Source: Acidobacteriota bacterium
Lineage (GTDB): Bacteria; Acidobacteriota; Vicinamibacteria; Vicinamibacterales; Vicinamibacteraceae
Length of the DNA stretch: 20,770 bases
NCBI GenBank assembly: GCA_023418055.1
Contig: JAEZDP010000151.1
Location: 1-20,770, forward strand
Direction of reading: 5' to 3'
The position numbers and the translations under genes were made by a program. Position 1 is the first letter of the stretch; each line of letters opens with the position of its first letter. Of the stretch, positions 7,102 to 14,248 are shown piece by piece. Under the pieces are notes generated by a model. That model worked only from the letters and a program-made list of their open reading frames with translations. It ran no database searches and was not told the origin of the DNA.

Positions 7102-7536
7102 ATGCGCATGTTGCTGATGGTGGGACTCCTGCTCGTGGGCGCTGCCGGTCCGGCGGTCGCCCAGTCGCAGGCCGATGCCGATGCCGTGAAGGCGGCCGAA
7201 CTCCGACGGTTCGAGGTGATGACCCGCAAGGACTACACCGCGCTGGCCACGCTGCTCGGCGACGACCTGATCTACACCCACTCGAGCGCCGCGGTCGACT
7301 CGAAGGCGTCGTACCTCGAGAGCCTCACCTCGGGCCGGGTCACTTACAAGGTGATCAAGCCGAGCGACCTCAAGGTGTCGGTGTACGGCACCACGGCGAT
7401 CATCACCGGGCAGGCCCACATGACCGTCGACGCCAACGGCCAGGCCATCGACAACACCCTGCGCTTCACCGACGTGTGGGTGCAGCGTGACGGCCGCTGG
7501 CAGATGGTCGCCTGGCAGTCCACCCGCATGCCGTGA
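7102..7536 (+). CDS. Exported NTF2/SnoaL-like (DUF4440-type) protein
   Basis: The 144-residue protein has a signal peptide of about 20 residues (MRMLLMVGLLLVGAAGPAVA, then QSQ). The mature part has the cone-shaped NTF2/SnoaL-like fold of the DUF4440 type: an N-terminal helix with ELRRFEVMTRKDYTALATLL (33-52), the LIYTHSSAAVDSKASYLESL block (56-75), and the paired strands TTAIITGQAHMTVDANG and FTDVWVQRDGRWQMVAWQST at the end. Members bind small molecules or act as stand-alone domains; no catalytic residues can be assigned, and the substrate is unknown. ATG 7102 is preferred because it begins the signal peptide; ATG 7108 is two codons later. There is no Shine-Dalgarno, and a TACACT box lies seven bases upstream. 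The gene converges on the DUF1501 gene. Confidence 0.82.
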   Translation: MRMLLMVGLLLVGAAGPAVAQSQADADAVKAAELRRFEVMTRKDYTALATLLGDDLIYTHSSAAVDSKASYLESLTSGRVTYKVIKPSDLKVSVYGTTAIITGQAHMTVDANGQAIDNTLRFTDVWVQRDGRWQMVAWQSTRMP

Positions 7537-7543
7537 GGCCCGA

Positions 7544-7561
7544 GGCCGACCGTCGTCGGCC
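7544..7561. terminator. Candidate bidirectional terminator hairpin
   Basis: GGCCGAC (7544-7550) pairs perfectly with GTCGGCC (7555-7561) around a CGTC loop. It occupies the 31-bp gap between the convergent stops of the DUF4440 gene (7536) and the DUF1501 gene (7568), the usual place for a shared terminator. There is no U-tract on either side. Confidence 0.5.
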
Positions 7562-7567
7562 CCGTCG

Positions 7568-9082
7568 TCAGGCAAGCAGGCTCCGAATCGGCTTGCCCAC
7601 GCCGTCGCGCGTCACGTAGAACGGCCGCTGCTCGACGTCGTAGGCCAGCGTCGGCGGGATGCCGAGCGTGTGGAAGATGGTCGCGTGGAGATCTTCGATG
7701 CCCACGGGATCTTCGAGCGTGCGGCATGGGCGCTCGTCGGCTGTCCGCCCATGCAAGTGCCCTCGCCGGACTCCGCCGCCAAACAGGAGCACGCACCCGG
7801 CGTCGGTGAAATGCCGGTGCATCCCGTAGTGCGACAACTGGGTGATGGTCTCGGGGATCTCCACCTGGTCCTTGACCGTGCGATCCGGTTTCCCCTCCAC
7901 GAGCAGGTCCCGGCTGAACTCGCTGGCCAGCACGATGAGCGTGCGGTCGAGCAGGCCGCGCTCCTCGAGGTCGAGCACCAGTTGCGCGATGGGCGCGTCG
8001 ATCTGCCGTTTCATCTGCGTCAGCCGCGTATGGCCGTTCTCGTGCGTGTCCCAGTTGAGGAACGGAATGTATTCGGTCGTCACCTCGATGAAGCGGGCCC
8101 CCGCTTCCACCAACCGACGCGCCAGCAGACAGCCCAGCCCGAAGCGCCCCTGCATCTGCGCCTCGTACTGCGCGCCGAATCGATCCTGCGTCGCGTCGAA
8201 GCGCTGGCCCGGCACGTACCCGGGCACGTATCGCTGCACTGACGCCAGCGGTTCCTGCGCCAGATCGAACGCGGCGGCGGCCGGTGAGCTGAGCAGCCGG
8301 TGCGCGTTGTCGTACGCCCGCAGCAGCGACTCGCGCTGATAGGCGCTGCCGTGCTGGCCAATCGGGCTCGCCTCGAGCATCTGCTTGAACAGCACGTCAC
8401 GTCGTGCAAAGCGTGAGGGCGACATCCCTCCGGGTGGACGTACGCTGGCGGCCGCGTCTTCGGGGAACGGGATGTTGAACGGCCCGTATTCGGTGCCGAG
8501 AAACCCCGCCGTCGTGAACGCCTTGAGCTCTTCGCCCTCGCCCACGTCGAAGCGCTGCCCGATGTTGATGAACGCGGGCATCGCGTCGGCGCGCGGACCG
8601 AGCGTGCGCGCGATGATCGATCCGATGTGCGGGGCCGCCACGGTTTGCGGCGGCGCGTACCCCGTGTGCCAGTGGAACTGATGCCGCGAGTGCAGGATGA
8701 AGCCCAGGTCGCCGGCACGGTACGTCCTGATGAGCGTGCCCCTGTCGATCACCTTGGCGAGATGCTCGAGCCCTGCCGAGAACTTGATGCCATCGACGAC
8801 GGTGTCGATGGCGGGAAACGTGCTCAGCACCTGCTCAGGCTTCAGCCCCGGCGCGAAGGGCGTATAGCGCTTGGGGTCGAAGGTCTCGGTGTGGGCCATC
8901 CCGCCGGCCATCCACAGCACGATGACCGCATCGGCGGTCGGCGCGAGTGTCGCGGTGCTGAGAGAGCCGGCCGCGTCTTGGCCTGCCGCAGCGCGCGAGA
9001 CGCGCGGATAGCCCGCGGCGAGCGCCGAGAGGGTGGCGGCACTGGCGCGTGTGAGGAAGTCGCGTCGCGTTGGTGTCGGCAT
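7568..9082 (-). CDS. DUF1501 family protein with Tat signal
   Basis: The 504-residue protein starts with a Tat signal: RRDFL at 6-10, then an Ala-rich hydrophobic region to about residue 33. It is probably exported folded. DUF1501 is related to the alkaline-phosphatase/sulfatase fold but lacks a proven activity. Visible family motifs are DAVIVLWMAGGMAHTETFDP (51-70), HSRHQFHWHTGYAPPQTVAA (131-150), ARRLVEAGARFIEVT (321-335), NWDTHENGHTRL (343-354), VLASEFSRD (384-392), LLFGGGVRRGHLHGRTA (432-448) and EDLHATIFHTLGI (463-475). The usual GRDHW motif is replaced by SHYGMHRHF (417-425). The gene is last of a three-gene operon: the upstream stop is nine bases before this ATG, which suggests translational coupling. 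DUF1501 genes next to DUF1549/DUF1553 genes are a recurrent pair in Planctomycetota and Acidobacteriota. Confidence 0.92.
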   Translation of the reverse strand: MPTPTRRDFLTRASAATLSALAAGYPRVSRAAAGQDAAGSLSTATLAPTADAVIVLWMAGGMAHTETFDPKRYTPFAPGLKPEQVLSTFPAIDTVVDGIKFSAGLEHLAKVIDRGTLIRTYRAGDLGFILHSRHQFHWHTGYAPPQTVAAPHIGSIIARTLGPRADAMPAFINIGQRFDVGEGEELKAFTTAGFLGTEYGPFNIPFPEDAAASVRPPGGMSPSRFARRDVLFKQMLEASPIGQHGSAYQRESLLRAYDNAHRLLSSPAAAAFDLAQEPLASVQRYVPGYVPGQRFDATQDRFGAQYEAQMQGRFGLGCLLARRLVEAGARFIEVTTEYIPFLNWDTHENGHTRLTQMKRQIDAPIAQLVLDLEERGLLDRTLIVLASEFSRDLLVEGKPDRTVKDQVEIPETITQLSHYGMHRHFTDAGCVLLFGGGVRRGHLHGRTADERPCRTLEDPVGIEDLHATIFHTLGIPPTLAYDVEQRPFYVTRDGVGKPIRSLLA

Positions 9083-9091
9083 GTCGAATCT

Positions 9092-11557
9092 TCAGTGGAC
9101 CAGCCGATATTCCGGCAACATCACGACGGCCCAGAGCAGGTCCTCCACGTGGGACACGTCGGGCCGTTCCCCCAGCAGATCGAGCGCCAGGCGCTCTTCC
9201 GCGCTACCGGCAGGCCTCCCCAGTGCGCGCGTGAACGTGCGGTGCACGAGATCGCGCGGGCCCTCGGCCTCGGCCAGCATCCGTGCGGCGCCGTCACGCA
9301 GAAGGACGGCGAGCGTCTCGCCGTTGGCCAGTTCCAGGGCCTGGAGCGTCGTCGGTGCGTCGGCGCGTGTGGTCACCACCTGTTCGCGTCCCGGGCGCCC
9401 CAACGCCGTGGTCAGCGGCGTGGCCACACGCAGCGCCGCACGCGTGCGTCCGTAGAGCGTCGTCGAGGCCAGCGCCGCGTCGAAGGCATCGTCCATCGCG
9501 GCGGGCCGCGCCATGGACGCCGCCATCACGGCGGCCTCCTGCCAGAGGCGATCGGGAAACAGGGGCTGCTCCCACCCGGCCTGCTCCTCATCGGACCAGC
9601 GCCATCCGGCGTGCGTTCCCGCCACGACGGTGAGGCGGTCCGACGCCCGAGCGCGCGCGTGCACCTGCAGCCAGAGGGCCTGCGGGACTGACGCTGGCCC
9701 TTGCCCCGAAGGCGGCTGGGGCGCCGTCACCACCACGGCCAGCACGTTGCGTCCTGGACGCAGGTGGCGGGCGACGTCCACGACCCGCGGCCGCGACGGC
9801 GCGCCCGCGCTCACCACCTGCGTGCCATTGACGTGCAACACCACCTGGCGTGGATGGGCGAGGATCACGGGCGCCACGTCGGGCGCCGCGTCGAGTTCGA
9901 ACGTTCCGCGGAACCACGTGCGCACCGGGTCGGCCGATGGCGTGGGCGTCGGCGAACGCCAGATCCACGCAGCGTCGACAGCGGGCACTTCACCCGAGAC
10001 GCCTACCGACGCTTCGAACTCGCCGGCAGGCTCGCCGGGCCACACACCGGTGATGGCGCCGAGCCCGTCGGCGAACTGCTCGGCGGTGAGCCGTCGCACC
10101 GCCGGGCCCGCGAAGCGCTGCCCCGAGGCCATGGCATCGACGTCTACCGCCTCACGCTGGTATGCCGCCGAGGTCACCATCCGCACCAGCGTGTGTTGCA
10201 GGTCGTAGTCGTGCGCCACGAGGTCTTCGGCGAGCCAGTCGAGCAGGTCGGGATGCCACGCCGGCTGGTCCATGTCGTCGAGCGGCTCGACGAGCCCGCG
10301 CCCGAACAGGCGAGCCCAGAGGCGATTGACGATGGTGCGCGACAGCCGCCCGTTGCGCGTATCCACGAGCACCTGGGCGAGTTGGCGCACACGCTCGGCG
10401 CGGTCGGCATCGGCATCGATCGTCCCGAGGCCGGGGTAGAGGAACTTGAGCGGGGCGGTCTGGCCGGTCGGCTTGTCGCACTCGACCATCTCGAGGGCGC
10501 TGTCGGCATACACCCCGGCGAGGCCATAGGCATCGGCCAGTTGCCACTCGTTGATGAAGCTGTCGTGGCACGAGGCGCACTTGAGGTTCACGCCCATGAA
10601 CACCTGCGACACGTTCTGGGCGGCCTGCATGGGTGGCGTCTGGCTGGCATTGACCACGCCGCGCCACACGATGCCACGCGTGAAGCCTTCGGCACGTGGG
10701 CCCGGGTTCACCAACTCCGAGACGAAGCGGTCGAACGGCATGTTGTCGGCCAGCGCGGTGTACAGCCAGCCGCTGATCTGCCGGCGTCCCCCGTCGATGT
10801 AGCCGGGTCCGCGGTAGTCGTTGCGCAGCAGGTCGTTCCAGAAGGTGAGCCAGTGCGTGGCGTAGCGCTGCCGATCGGCGAGGAGGGAGGTGGCGAGGCG
10901 CGCGACCTTGTCGGACCGCGTGTCGGCGACAAACGCGTCCACGTCGGCGGGGGCGGGCAGCATGCCCACGAGATCGAGATGCAGGCGGCGGACGAGGCGC
11001 CGATCGTCGGCGCGTGGCGCCGCGGCGGCATCGCTGTCGGGATGCGCGGCCAGCAGGCGGTCGATGGGGTGCACCAGGGTGCCGTGCGCCGGCGGCAGGG
11101 CAGGCAGCCGCGGGTCGAGGTTGCGCGGCGGCTGGCGGGCGAACGTCACGCGGTCGTCCCAGGGCGCGCCCTGATCGATCCACGTCCGCAGTCGGCCGAT
11201 TTCGGCCGCGGTCAATCGCGAGCCTTTCTCGGGCATCACGAGATCGGGGTCGAGGCCGGCTACCAGGTGGACGAGCAGGCTGTCGGCGCTGTTACCGGGC
11301 TCGATGGCGGCACCGGCTCGCCCGCCCTTCAACAACGCCTCACGGGTCTCGAGGCTGAAGCGGCCCTTGGCCTGGCCCCGCGCGTGACAGCGGGCACAAC
11401 TCCTGGCGAGGATGGGCGCCACGTCGCGCGCGAAGTCCACCGGCCCCTCTGCCGGAGGGGGCAGCGTCTGCGCCGCCGGGGTCGGCGTCTGTTGCCAGGA
11501 CACGCCGGTGGTGACGGCAAGACCTGCCATGAGCAGGGTCGAGATGAGCAGCTTCAT
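9092..11557 (-). CDS. Planctomycete-type cytochrome C / DUF1549 / DUF1553 protein (PSD1-like)
   Basis: The 821-residue protein has an N-terminal signal (about 1-22). A Planctomycete-type cytochrome C domain follows (about 40-135) with haem motif CARCH at 54-58 and a likely axial Met at VMPEKGS (107-113). DUF1549 (about 160-355) includes the LDLVGMLPAP segment (194-203) and a second CxxCH, CASCH, at 327-331. DUF1553 starts at about 400 (SRTIVNRLWARLFGRGLVEP, 406-425; DLVAHDYDLQHTLVRMVTSAAYQRE, about 445-469) and resumes to the C-terminus. Between about 530 and 640 lies a beta-sandwich-like insert (WIWRSP, WFRGTFEL, VVLHVNGTQV, RNVLAVVV). The role in the family is not established; electron transfer coupled to polymer or sugar breakdown is often proposed. 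The start at 11557 lies 19 bases behind the isomerase-like stop, and the DUF1501 gene follows after nine bases. Confidence 0.92.
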   Translation of the reverse strand: MKLLISTLLMAGLAVTTGVSWQQTPTPAAQTLPPPAEGPVDFARDVAPILARSCARCHARGQAKGRFSLETREALLKGGRAGAAIEPGNSADSLLVHLVAGLDPDLVMPEKGSRLTAAEIGRLRTWIDQGAPWDDRVTFARQPPRNLDPRLPALPPAHGTLVHPIDRLLAAHPDSDAAAAPRADDRRLVRRLHLDLVGMLPAPADVDAFVADTRSDKVARLATSLLADRQRYATHWLTFWNDLLRNDYRGPGYIDGGRRQISGWLYTALADNMPFDRFVSELVNPGPRAEGFTRGIVWRGVVNASQTPPMQAAQNVSQVFMGVNLKCASCHDSFINEWQLADAYGLAGVYADSALEMVECDKPTGQTAPLKFLYPGLGTIDADADRAERVRQLAQVLVDTRNGRLSRTIVNRLWARLFGRGLVEPLDDMDQPAWHPDLLDWLAEDLVAHDYDLQHTLVRMVTSAAYQREAVDVDAMASGQRFAGPAVRRLTAEQFADGLGAITGVWPGEPAGEFEASVGVSGEVPAVDAAWIWRSPTPTPSADPVRTWFRGTFELDAAPDVAPVILAHPRQVVLHVNGTQVVSAGAPSRPRVVDVARHLRPGRNVLAVVVTAPQPPSGQGPASVPQALWLQVHARARASDRLTVVAGTHAGWRWSDEEQAGWEQPLFPDRLWQEAAVMAASMARPAAMDDAFDAALASTTLYGRTRAALRVATPLTTALGRPGREQVVTTRADAPTTLQALELANGETLAVLLRDGAARMLAEAEGPRDLVHRTFTRALGRPAGSAEERLALDLLGERPDVSHVEDLLWAVVMLPEYRLVH

Positions 11558-11576
11558 GGGACGCCTGCATTATGGC

Positions 11577-12488
11577 TCAGGCCGTGCGCGCCAGCGCCTC
11601 CTGGAACTCGCCGAAGAACCGGCGCACCTTCTCGCGCGCGTCGCCCGGCCCGAGCGTCTCGATGGGCACGTAGCCCCGATAGCCCACCTCACGCAGGATG
11701 CCGACGATGCGACGCAGGTCGACGCGCTCTTCGACGTTGCGCCGATAGACCAGCTCCTTCACCTGCCAGGTGTAGGCATGCGGCGCCAGGCGCGCGATCT
11801 CGCGGTACGGATCGTCGGTGAGGCGCAGGCTGCCGATGTCCACGTTCAGGCCGAACCACGGCGAGGGGATCCGCCGGCGAATCTCGAGGAAGTCTTCGGT
11901 GTCCTTCAGCGCGTCGTGATGGTTCTGGAGCACGATCGCGATGCCGCGCGACGCGCCGTGCGCGACGCAGGCCTCGAGCCCGGCCACGATCCACTCGAAG
12001 GCCTCGGCCTTGCTGTGGCCACCAGGAATCGCACGGCCGTCGAACACCCGCAGCACGGGGGCGCCGAGCTTGGCCGCCACCTCCACCCACCGGCCGACGT
12101 GCGCCACATCGGCGGCACGCTTCGCCGGGTCGGCGACGGCGAAGTCGTTGCGCACGCCCGTTCCGCTGATGGCCACGCCACGCCGGAAGGCCAGCGACTT
12201 GATGCGGTAGATCTCCGCATCCGATGCCGGGGTCGGGTACCCCGCGAAGTAGTAGCCCGTGGGATCGACCGCATCGAACCCGAGCGCTGCGCAGAACTCG
12301 ATGACCTCGTCGAGGGTCATCTCCCCGCGGGTCAGCGGGCCGTTGAAGGAGTAGAGGTTGCAGCTGGTCCTGATGCGTGCCGGTTCACCAGGCTGCACGA
12401 GCCCGGTGGCTGGCTGCCAGGCCGAGGCCGCGAGCGCAGAGCCCGGCACCGCGGCAAGCGCCGCGACGGCCTGCCGTCGAGTGAGCAT
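11577..12488 (-). CDS. Xylose-isomerase-like TIM barrel (sugar phosphate isomerase/epimerase family), exported
   Basis: The 303-residue protein begins with a Tat-like signal (TRRQAVAALAAVPGSALAASA, 3-23), so it probably works outside the cytoplasm. The AP-endonuclease-2/xylose-isomerase-like barrel follows: LDEVIEFCAALGFDAVDPTG (59-78), VEVAAKLGAPVLRVFDG (135-151), VLQNHHD (186-192), NVDIGS (215-220), TWQVKEL (240-246) and YVPIETLGPGD (273-283). Relatives isomerise or epimerise sugars using a metal held by Glu, Asp, His and Glu. By eye, Asp217 and Glu277 are kept, whereas the first Glu and the His appear as Gln188 and Gln242. It is first in the operon with the cytochrome/DUF1553 and DUF1501 genes. 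The ATG at 12488 lacks a good Shine-Dalgarno. The upstream region consists of 7-bp repeats. Confidence 0.88.
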   Translation of the reverse strand: MLTRRQAVAALAAVPGSALAASAWQPATGLVQPGEPARIRTSCNLYSFNGPLTRGEMTLDEVIEFCAALGFDAVDPTGYYFAGYPTPASDAEIYRIKSLAFRRGVAISGTGVRNDFAVADPAKRAADVAHVGRWVEVAAKLGAPVLRVFDGRAIPGGHSKAEAFEWIVAGLEACVAHGASRGIAIVLQNHHDALKDTEDFLEIRRRIPSPWFGLNVDIGSLRLTDDPYREIARLAPHAYTWQVKELVYRRNVEERVDLRRIVGILREVGYRGYVPIETLGPGDAREKVRRFFGEFQEALARTA

Positions 12489-12505
12489 GGGGGAGGGTAG
12501 AACAG

Positions 12506-12539
12506 TCTACGGTTTACGGTCTACGGTCTACGGTTACGG
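12506..12539. repeat. TCTACGG heptanucleotide tandem repeat
   Basis: Four head-to-tail heptamers (TCTACGG, TTTACGG, TCTACGG, TCTACGG) at 12506-12533 are followed by a shortened TTACGG. The array is 18 bases upstream of the isomerase-like start at 12488, so it occupies that operon's promoter region. A -10-like TAGACT on the minus strand (12509-12504) arises from the last repeat. Confidence 0.85.
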
Positions 12540-12552
12540 CTCGCGGGGTGCC

Positions 12553-12605
12553 GGCGTATGGCGTATGGCGTATGGCGTACGGCGTGCGGCGTACGGCGTG
12601 CGGCG
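12553..12605. repeat. GGCGTAY/GGCGTGC heptanucleotide tandem repeat
   Basis: Seven heptamers (GGCGTAT x3, GGCGTAC, GGCGTGC, GGCGTAC, GGCGTGC) and a terminal GGCG run from 12553 to 12605. They end five bases before the histidine phosphatase stop at 12611. On the minus strand, the sense strand of that gene, they read as GCCGCAC/GCCATAC units directly behind the stop. The same family recurs behind tamB at 20710-20758. Confidence 0.9.
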
Positions 12606-12610
12606 CCCCC

Positions 12611-13294
12611 TCACCCCTTCGACGCGTTGAGCGTGTCCCACCACCGCGACAGGTTGTTCCCCGCGGGGCGTGGGTGGCGTTCGTAGTGCGACGTGTCGTT
12701 GAAGAGCATGAGGCGCACGCGCACGGGGTCGCGGAAATCGAGCACGTTCACGCACGCGGGAGCCTGGTCGAGGCGGTCGCGATAGCCGCGTTCGTCGAAG
12801 CCGAGCAGGCTGCTGAGCAGCAGGCGGATGGTGGCCTTGTGCGAGACGACGAGCACGCGCTCCCCGCGATGCCGCGTGACGATCTCGCGCAGGACCGGCA
12901 GCGACCGCGCCAGCACCGCCACGCCCGATTCGCCGTCCTCGGGGGCGAAGGTGAACGGGTCCTCTTCCCACGCCGCGTACTCATCGGCAAACTGCGTCTC
13001 GACCTCGCGTCGCGTCAACCCCTCCCAGCGCCCGTGGCTGATCTCGCGCAGCCCGTCGCGCGCCTGCGGTTCCAGCCCACAGGCCGCGCCGACGATGCTG
13101 GCCGTCTCCATCGTGCGCGAGAGCGGGCTGGTGTAGAGCGCCGTGATGCCTTCGTGCTGCAGGCGTTCGCCGAGCCGCGCCGCCTGCCAGCGGCCCTCGT
13201 CGGAGAGGTCGACGCCGATGGCACCGGCAAACCGGTCTTCGGCCGTGAGTTGGGTGGCGCCGTGGCGCACCAGGTAGAGGCGGGTGGGGTTCAT
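12611..13294 (-). CDS. Histidine phosphatase superfamily protein (phosphoglycerate-mutase-like)
   Basis: The 227-residue cytoplasmic protein has the branch-1 histidine phosphatase core: YLVRHGATQLTAEDRFAG at 7-24 with the phospho-accepting His11 in RHG, YTSPLSRTMETA (54-65) with Arg60, LREISHGRWEGLT (82-94) with the acid Glu84, and VLVVSHKATIRLLL (147-160) with the second catalytic His152. This matches CobC/GpmB-like phosphatases; the substrate cannot be told. A C-terminal extension of about 40 residues (LFNDTSHYE..SRWWDTLNASKG) is typical of some members. The ATG at 13294 lies seven bases behind the methyltransferase stop, and AGGA about ten bases upstream, inside the end of that gene, serves as ribosome site. 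The two genes are therefore an operon. Confidence 0.92.
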   Translation of the reverse strand: MNPTRLYLVRHGATQLTAEDRFAGAIGVDLSDEGRWQAARLGERLQHEGITALYTSPLSRTMETASIVGAACGLEPQARDGLREISHGRWEGLTRREVETQFADEYAAWEEDPFTFAPEDGESGVAVLARSLPVLREIVTRHRGERVLVVSHKATIRLLLSSLLGFDERGYRDRLDQAPACVNVLDFRDPVRVRLMLFNDTSHYERHPRPAGNNLSRWWDTLNASKG

Positions 13295-13301
13295 CGTGCG
13301 T

Positions 13302-13964
13302 TCATCCTGCCACGGGGTCGCGCGCGGGGGCCAGCGGACGCCGACCAACCAGCAACGCCAGCTCGCGCCACTTCCACTGGCAATCGACGTCCTCGAAGCC
13401 GATGTCGCGCAGCCACCCGAGTTGCGTCTCGACGGGGGCGAGCTTGTTGGAGGGGTCGTCCTCGTCGGGCGCCACGCCGAGCGCGTCGAGAAACGCGAGA
13501 TGCAGGGCCGGAGTGGCCGAGGCCACGTGTTCGAGATTGCAGAACATGCCACCCGGCACGAGCGCGTCGTAGACCTCGGCGTAGAGCTGCGCCTTCCGCT
13601 GGTCCGACACGTGATGGATGGCGAAGCTCGAGACGACAGCATCGAACGCCCCGAGGGGCGGCAAGGGTCGGTCGAGATCGTGTTCGACGACGAGGACGGG
13701 GCCGCCGGCCGGGAACCGCGCGTGCAGCCGGTCGAGCATGGCCGACGAGAAGTCGAGCGCGACACCGGTGGCGGCGGGCAGATGCGCGAGTACGGCCCCA
13801 AGCAGGCGGCCGTCGCCGGCGCCGAGGTCGAGGACGCGGGTGGCACGTGCCGGTACCCACTCGAGGAGCGCCTCCTGGCCCTCGCCCCGGCGGGGGATGG
13901 CGTCGGCGCGGGCGAGGTACGCGTGGGCGTGGTCGGTCCGCGACCAGAGGTTCACATCGGTCAT
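13302..13964 (-). CDS. Class I SAM-dependent methyltransferase
   Basis: The 220-residue cytoplasmic protein has a Rossmann-fold methyltransferase core: motif I VLDLGAGDGRLLG (44-56), the acidic end of strand 2 at VALDFSSAMLDRL (68-80), VVEHDLDRPLP (92-102), motif IV FDAVVSSFAIHHVSD (107-121) and LVPGGMFCNLEHVAS (135-149). It resembles the UbiE/Tam-like methyltransferase_25 group; the substrate is unknown. A frame extension to 14252 exists but has no family similarity, so the ATG at 13964 is taken. That ATG has no Shine-Dalgarno and has TACGAT six bases upstream, which suggests a leaderless start. The stop lies seven bases before the histidine phosphatase start. Confidence 0.9.
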   Translation of the reverse strand: MTDVNLWSRTDHAHAYLARADAIPRRGEGQEALLEWVPARATRVLDLGAGDGRLLGAVLAHLPAATGVALDFSSAMLDRLHARFPAGGPVLVVEHDLDRPLPPLGAFDAVVSSFAIHHVSDQRKAQLYAEVYDALVPGGMFCNLEHVASATPALHLAFLDALGVAPDEDDPSNKLAPVETQLGWLRDIGFEDVDCQWKWRELALLVGRRPLAPARDPVAG

Positions 13965-14245
13965 GGGGACATCGTACGGCGGAGTTGGACGGACCGCCCC
14001 CTGGACGACCCAGTCTGGGCAGGCCGCACCCCATCCATGCGTGCGAGTCGACCGCTGCCACCTCGTCAGTGCGCTTGCGCATGGACCGGTGGCGGCCGGG
14101 CGACGCCACGCGCAAACATCCCGGAATTGCTGGCCGTCACCCGCCACGGGCAGTTGGAGACCGTTGACGGAAACGCCTCCAGCACGCCGGGCGTGATTGT
14201 TGCTTCTCATCCTCGCGGACTCGCTTCGCCCTGGAGGAACCTGCA
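13965..14245. other. Divergent intergenic region between methyltransferase and tamA-like genes
   Basis: This 281-bp stretch holds no gene I can support. Small inverted repeats are visible: TGCGC-TT-GCGCA at 14070-14081 and CACGC-CGG-GCGTG at 14183-14195, the latter followed by the T-rich ATTGTTGCTTCT. A lone TTGACG lies at 14164-14169 without a fitting -10. On the minus strand TACGAT (13976-13971) sits next to the methyltransferase start. The ribosome site GGAGGAA (14233-14239) belongs to the tamA-like gene. Confidence 0.5.
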
Positions 14246-14248
14246 CTG
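14233..14248 (+). promoter_or_regulatory. Strong Shine-Dalgarno that decides a CTG start
   Basis: GGAGGAA at 14233-14239 is the best ribosome binding site in the window. Eight bases after GGAGG comes CTG (14246-14248), in frame with the Omp85 protein and with an ideal signal peptide. The first in-frame GTG (14354) lies over 100 bases downstream, with no ribosome site of its own and past the signal peptide. No ATG, GTG or TTG lies in frame between the ribosome site and 14354. Confidence 0.65.

Noticed and set aside
9701..11821. A 706-codon plus-strand frame.
   Set aside because: It is antisense to the cytochrome/DUF1549/DUF1553 gene, is Arg/His/Gly-rich and has no recognisable domain.
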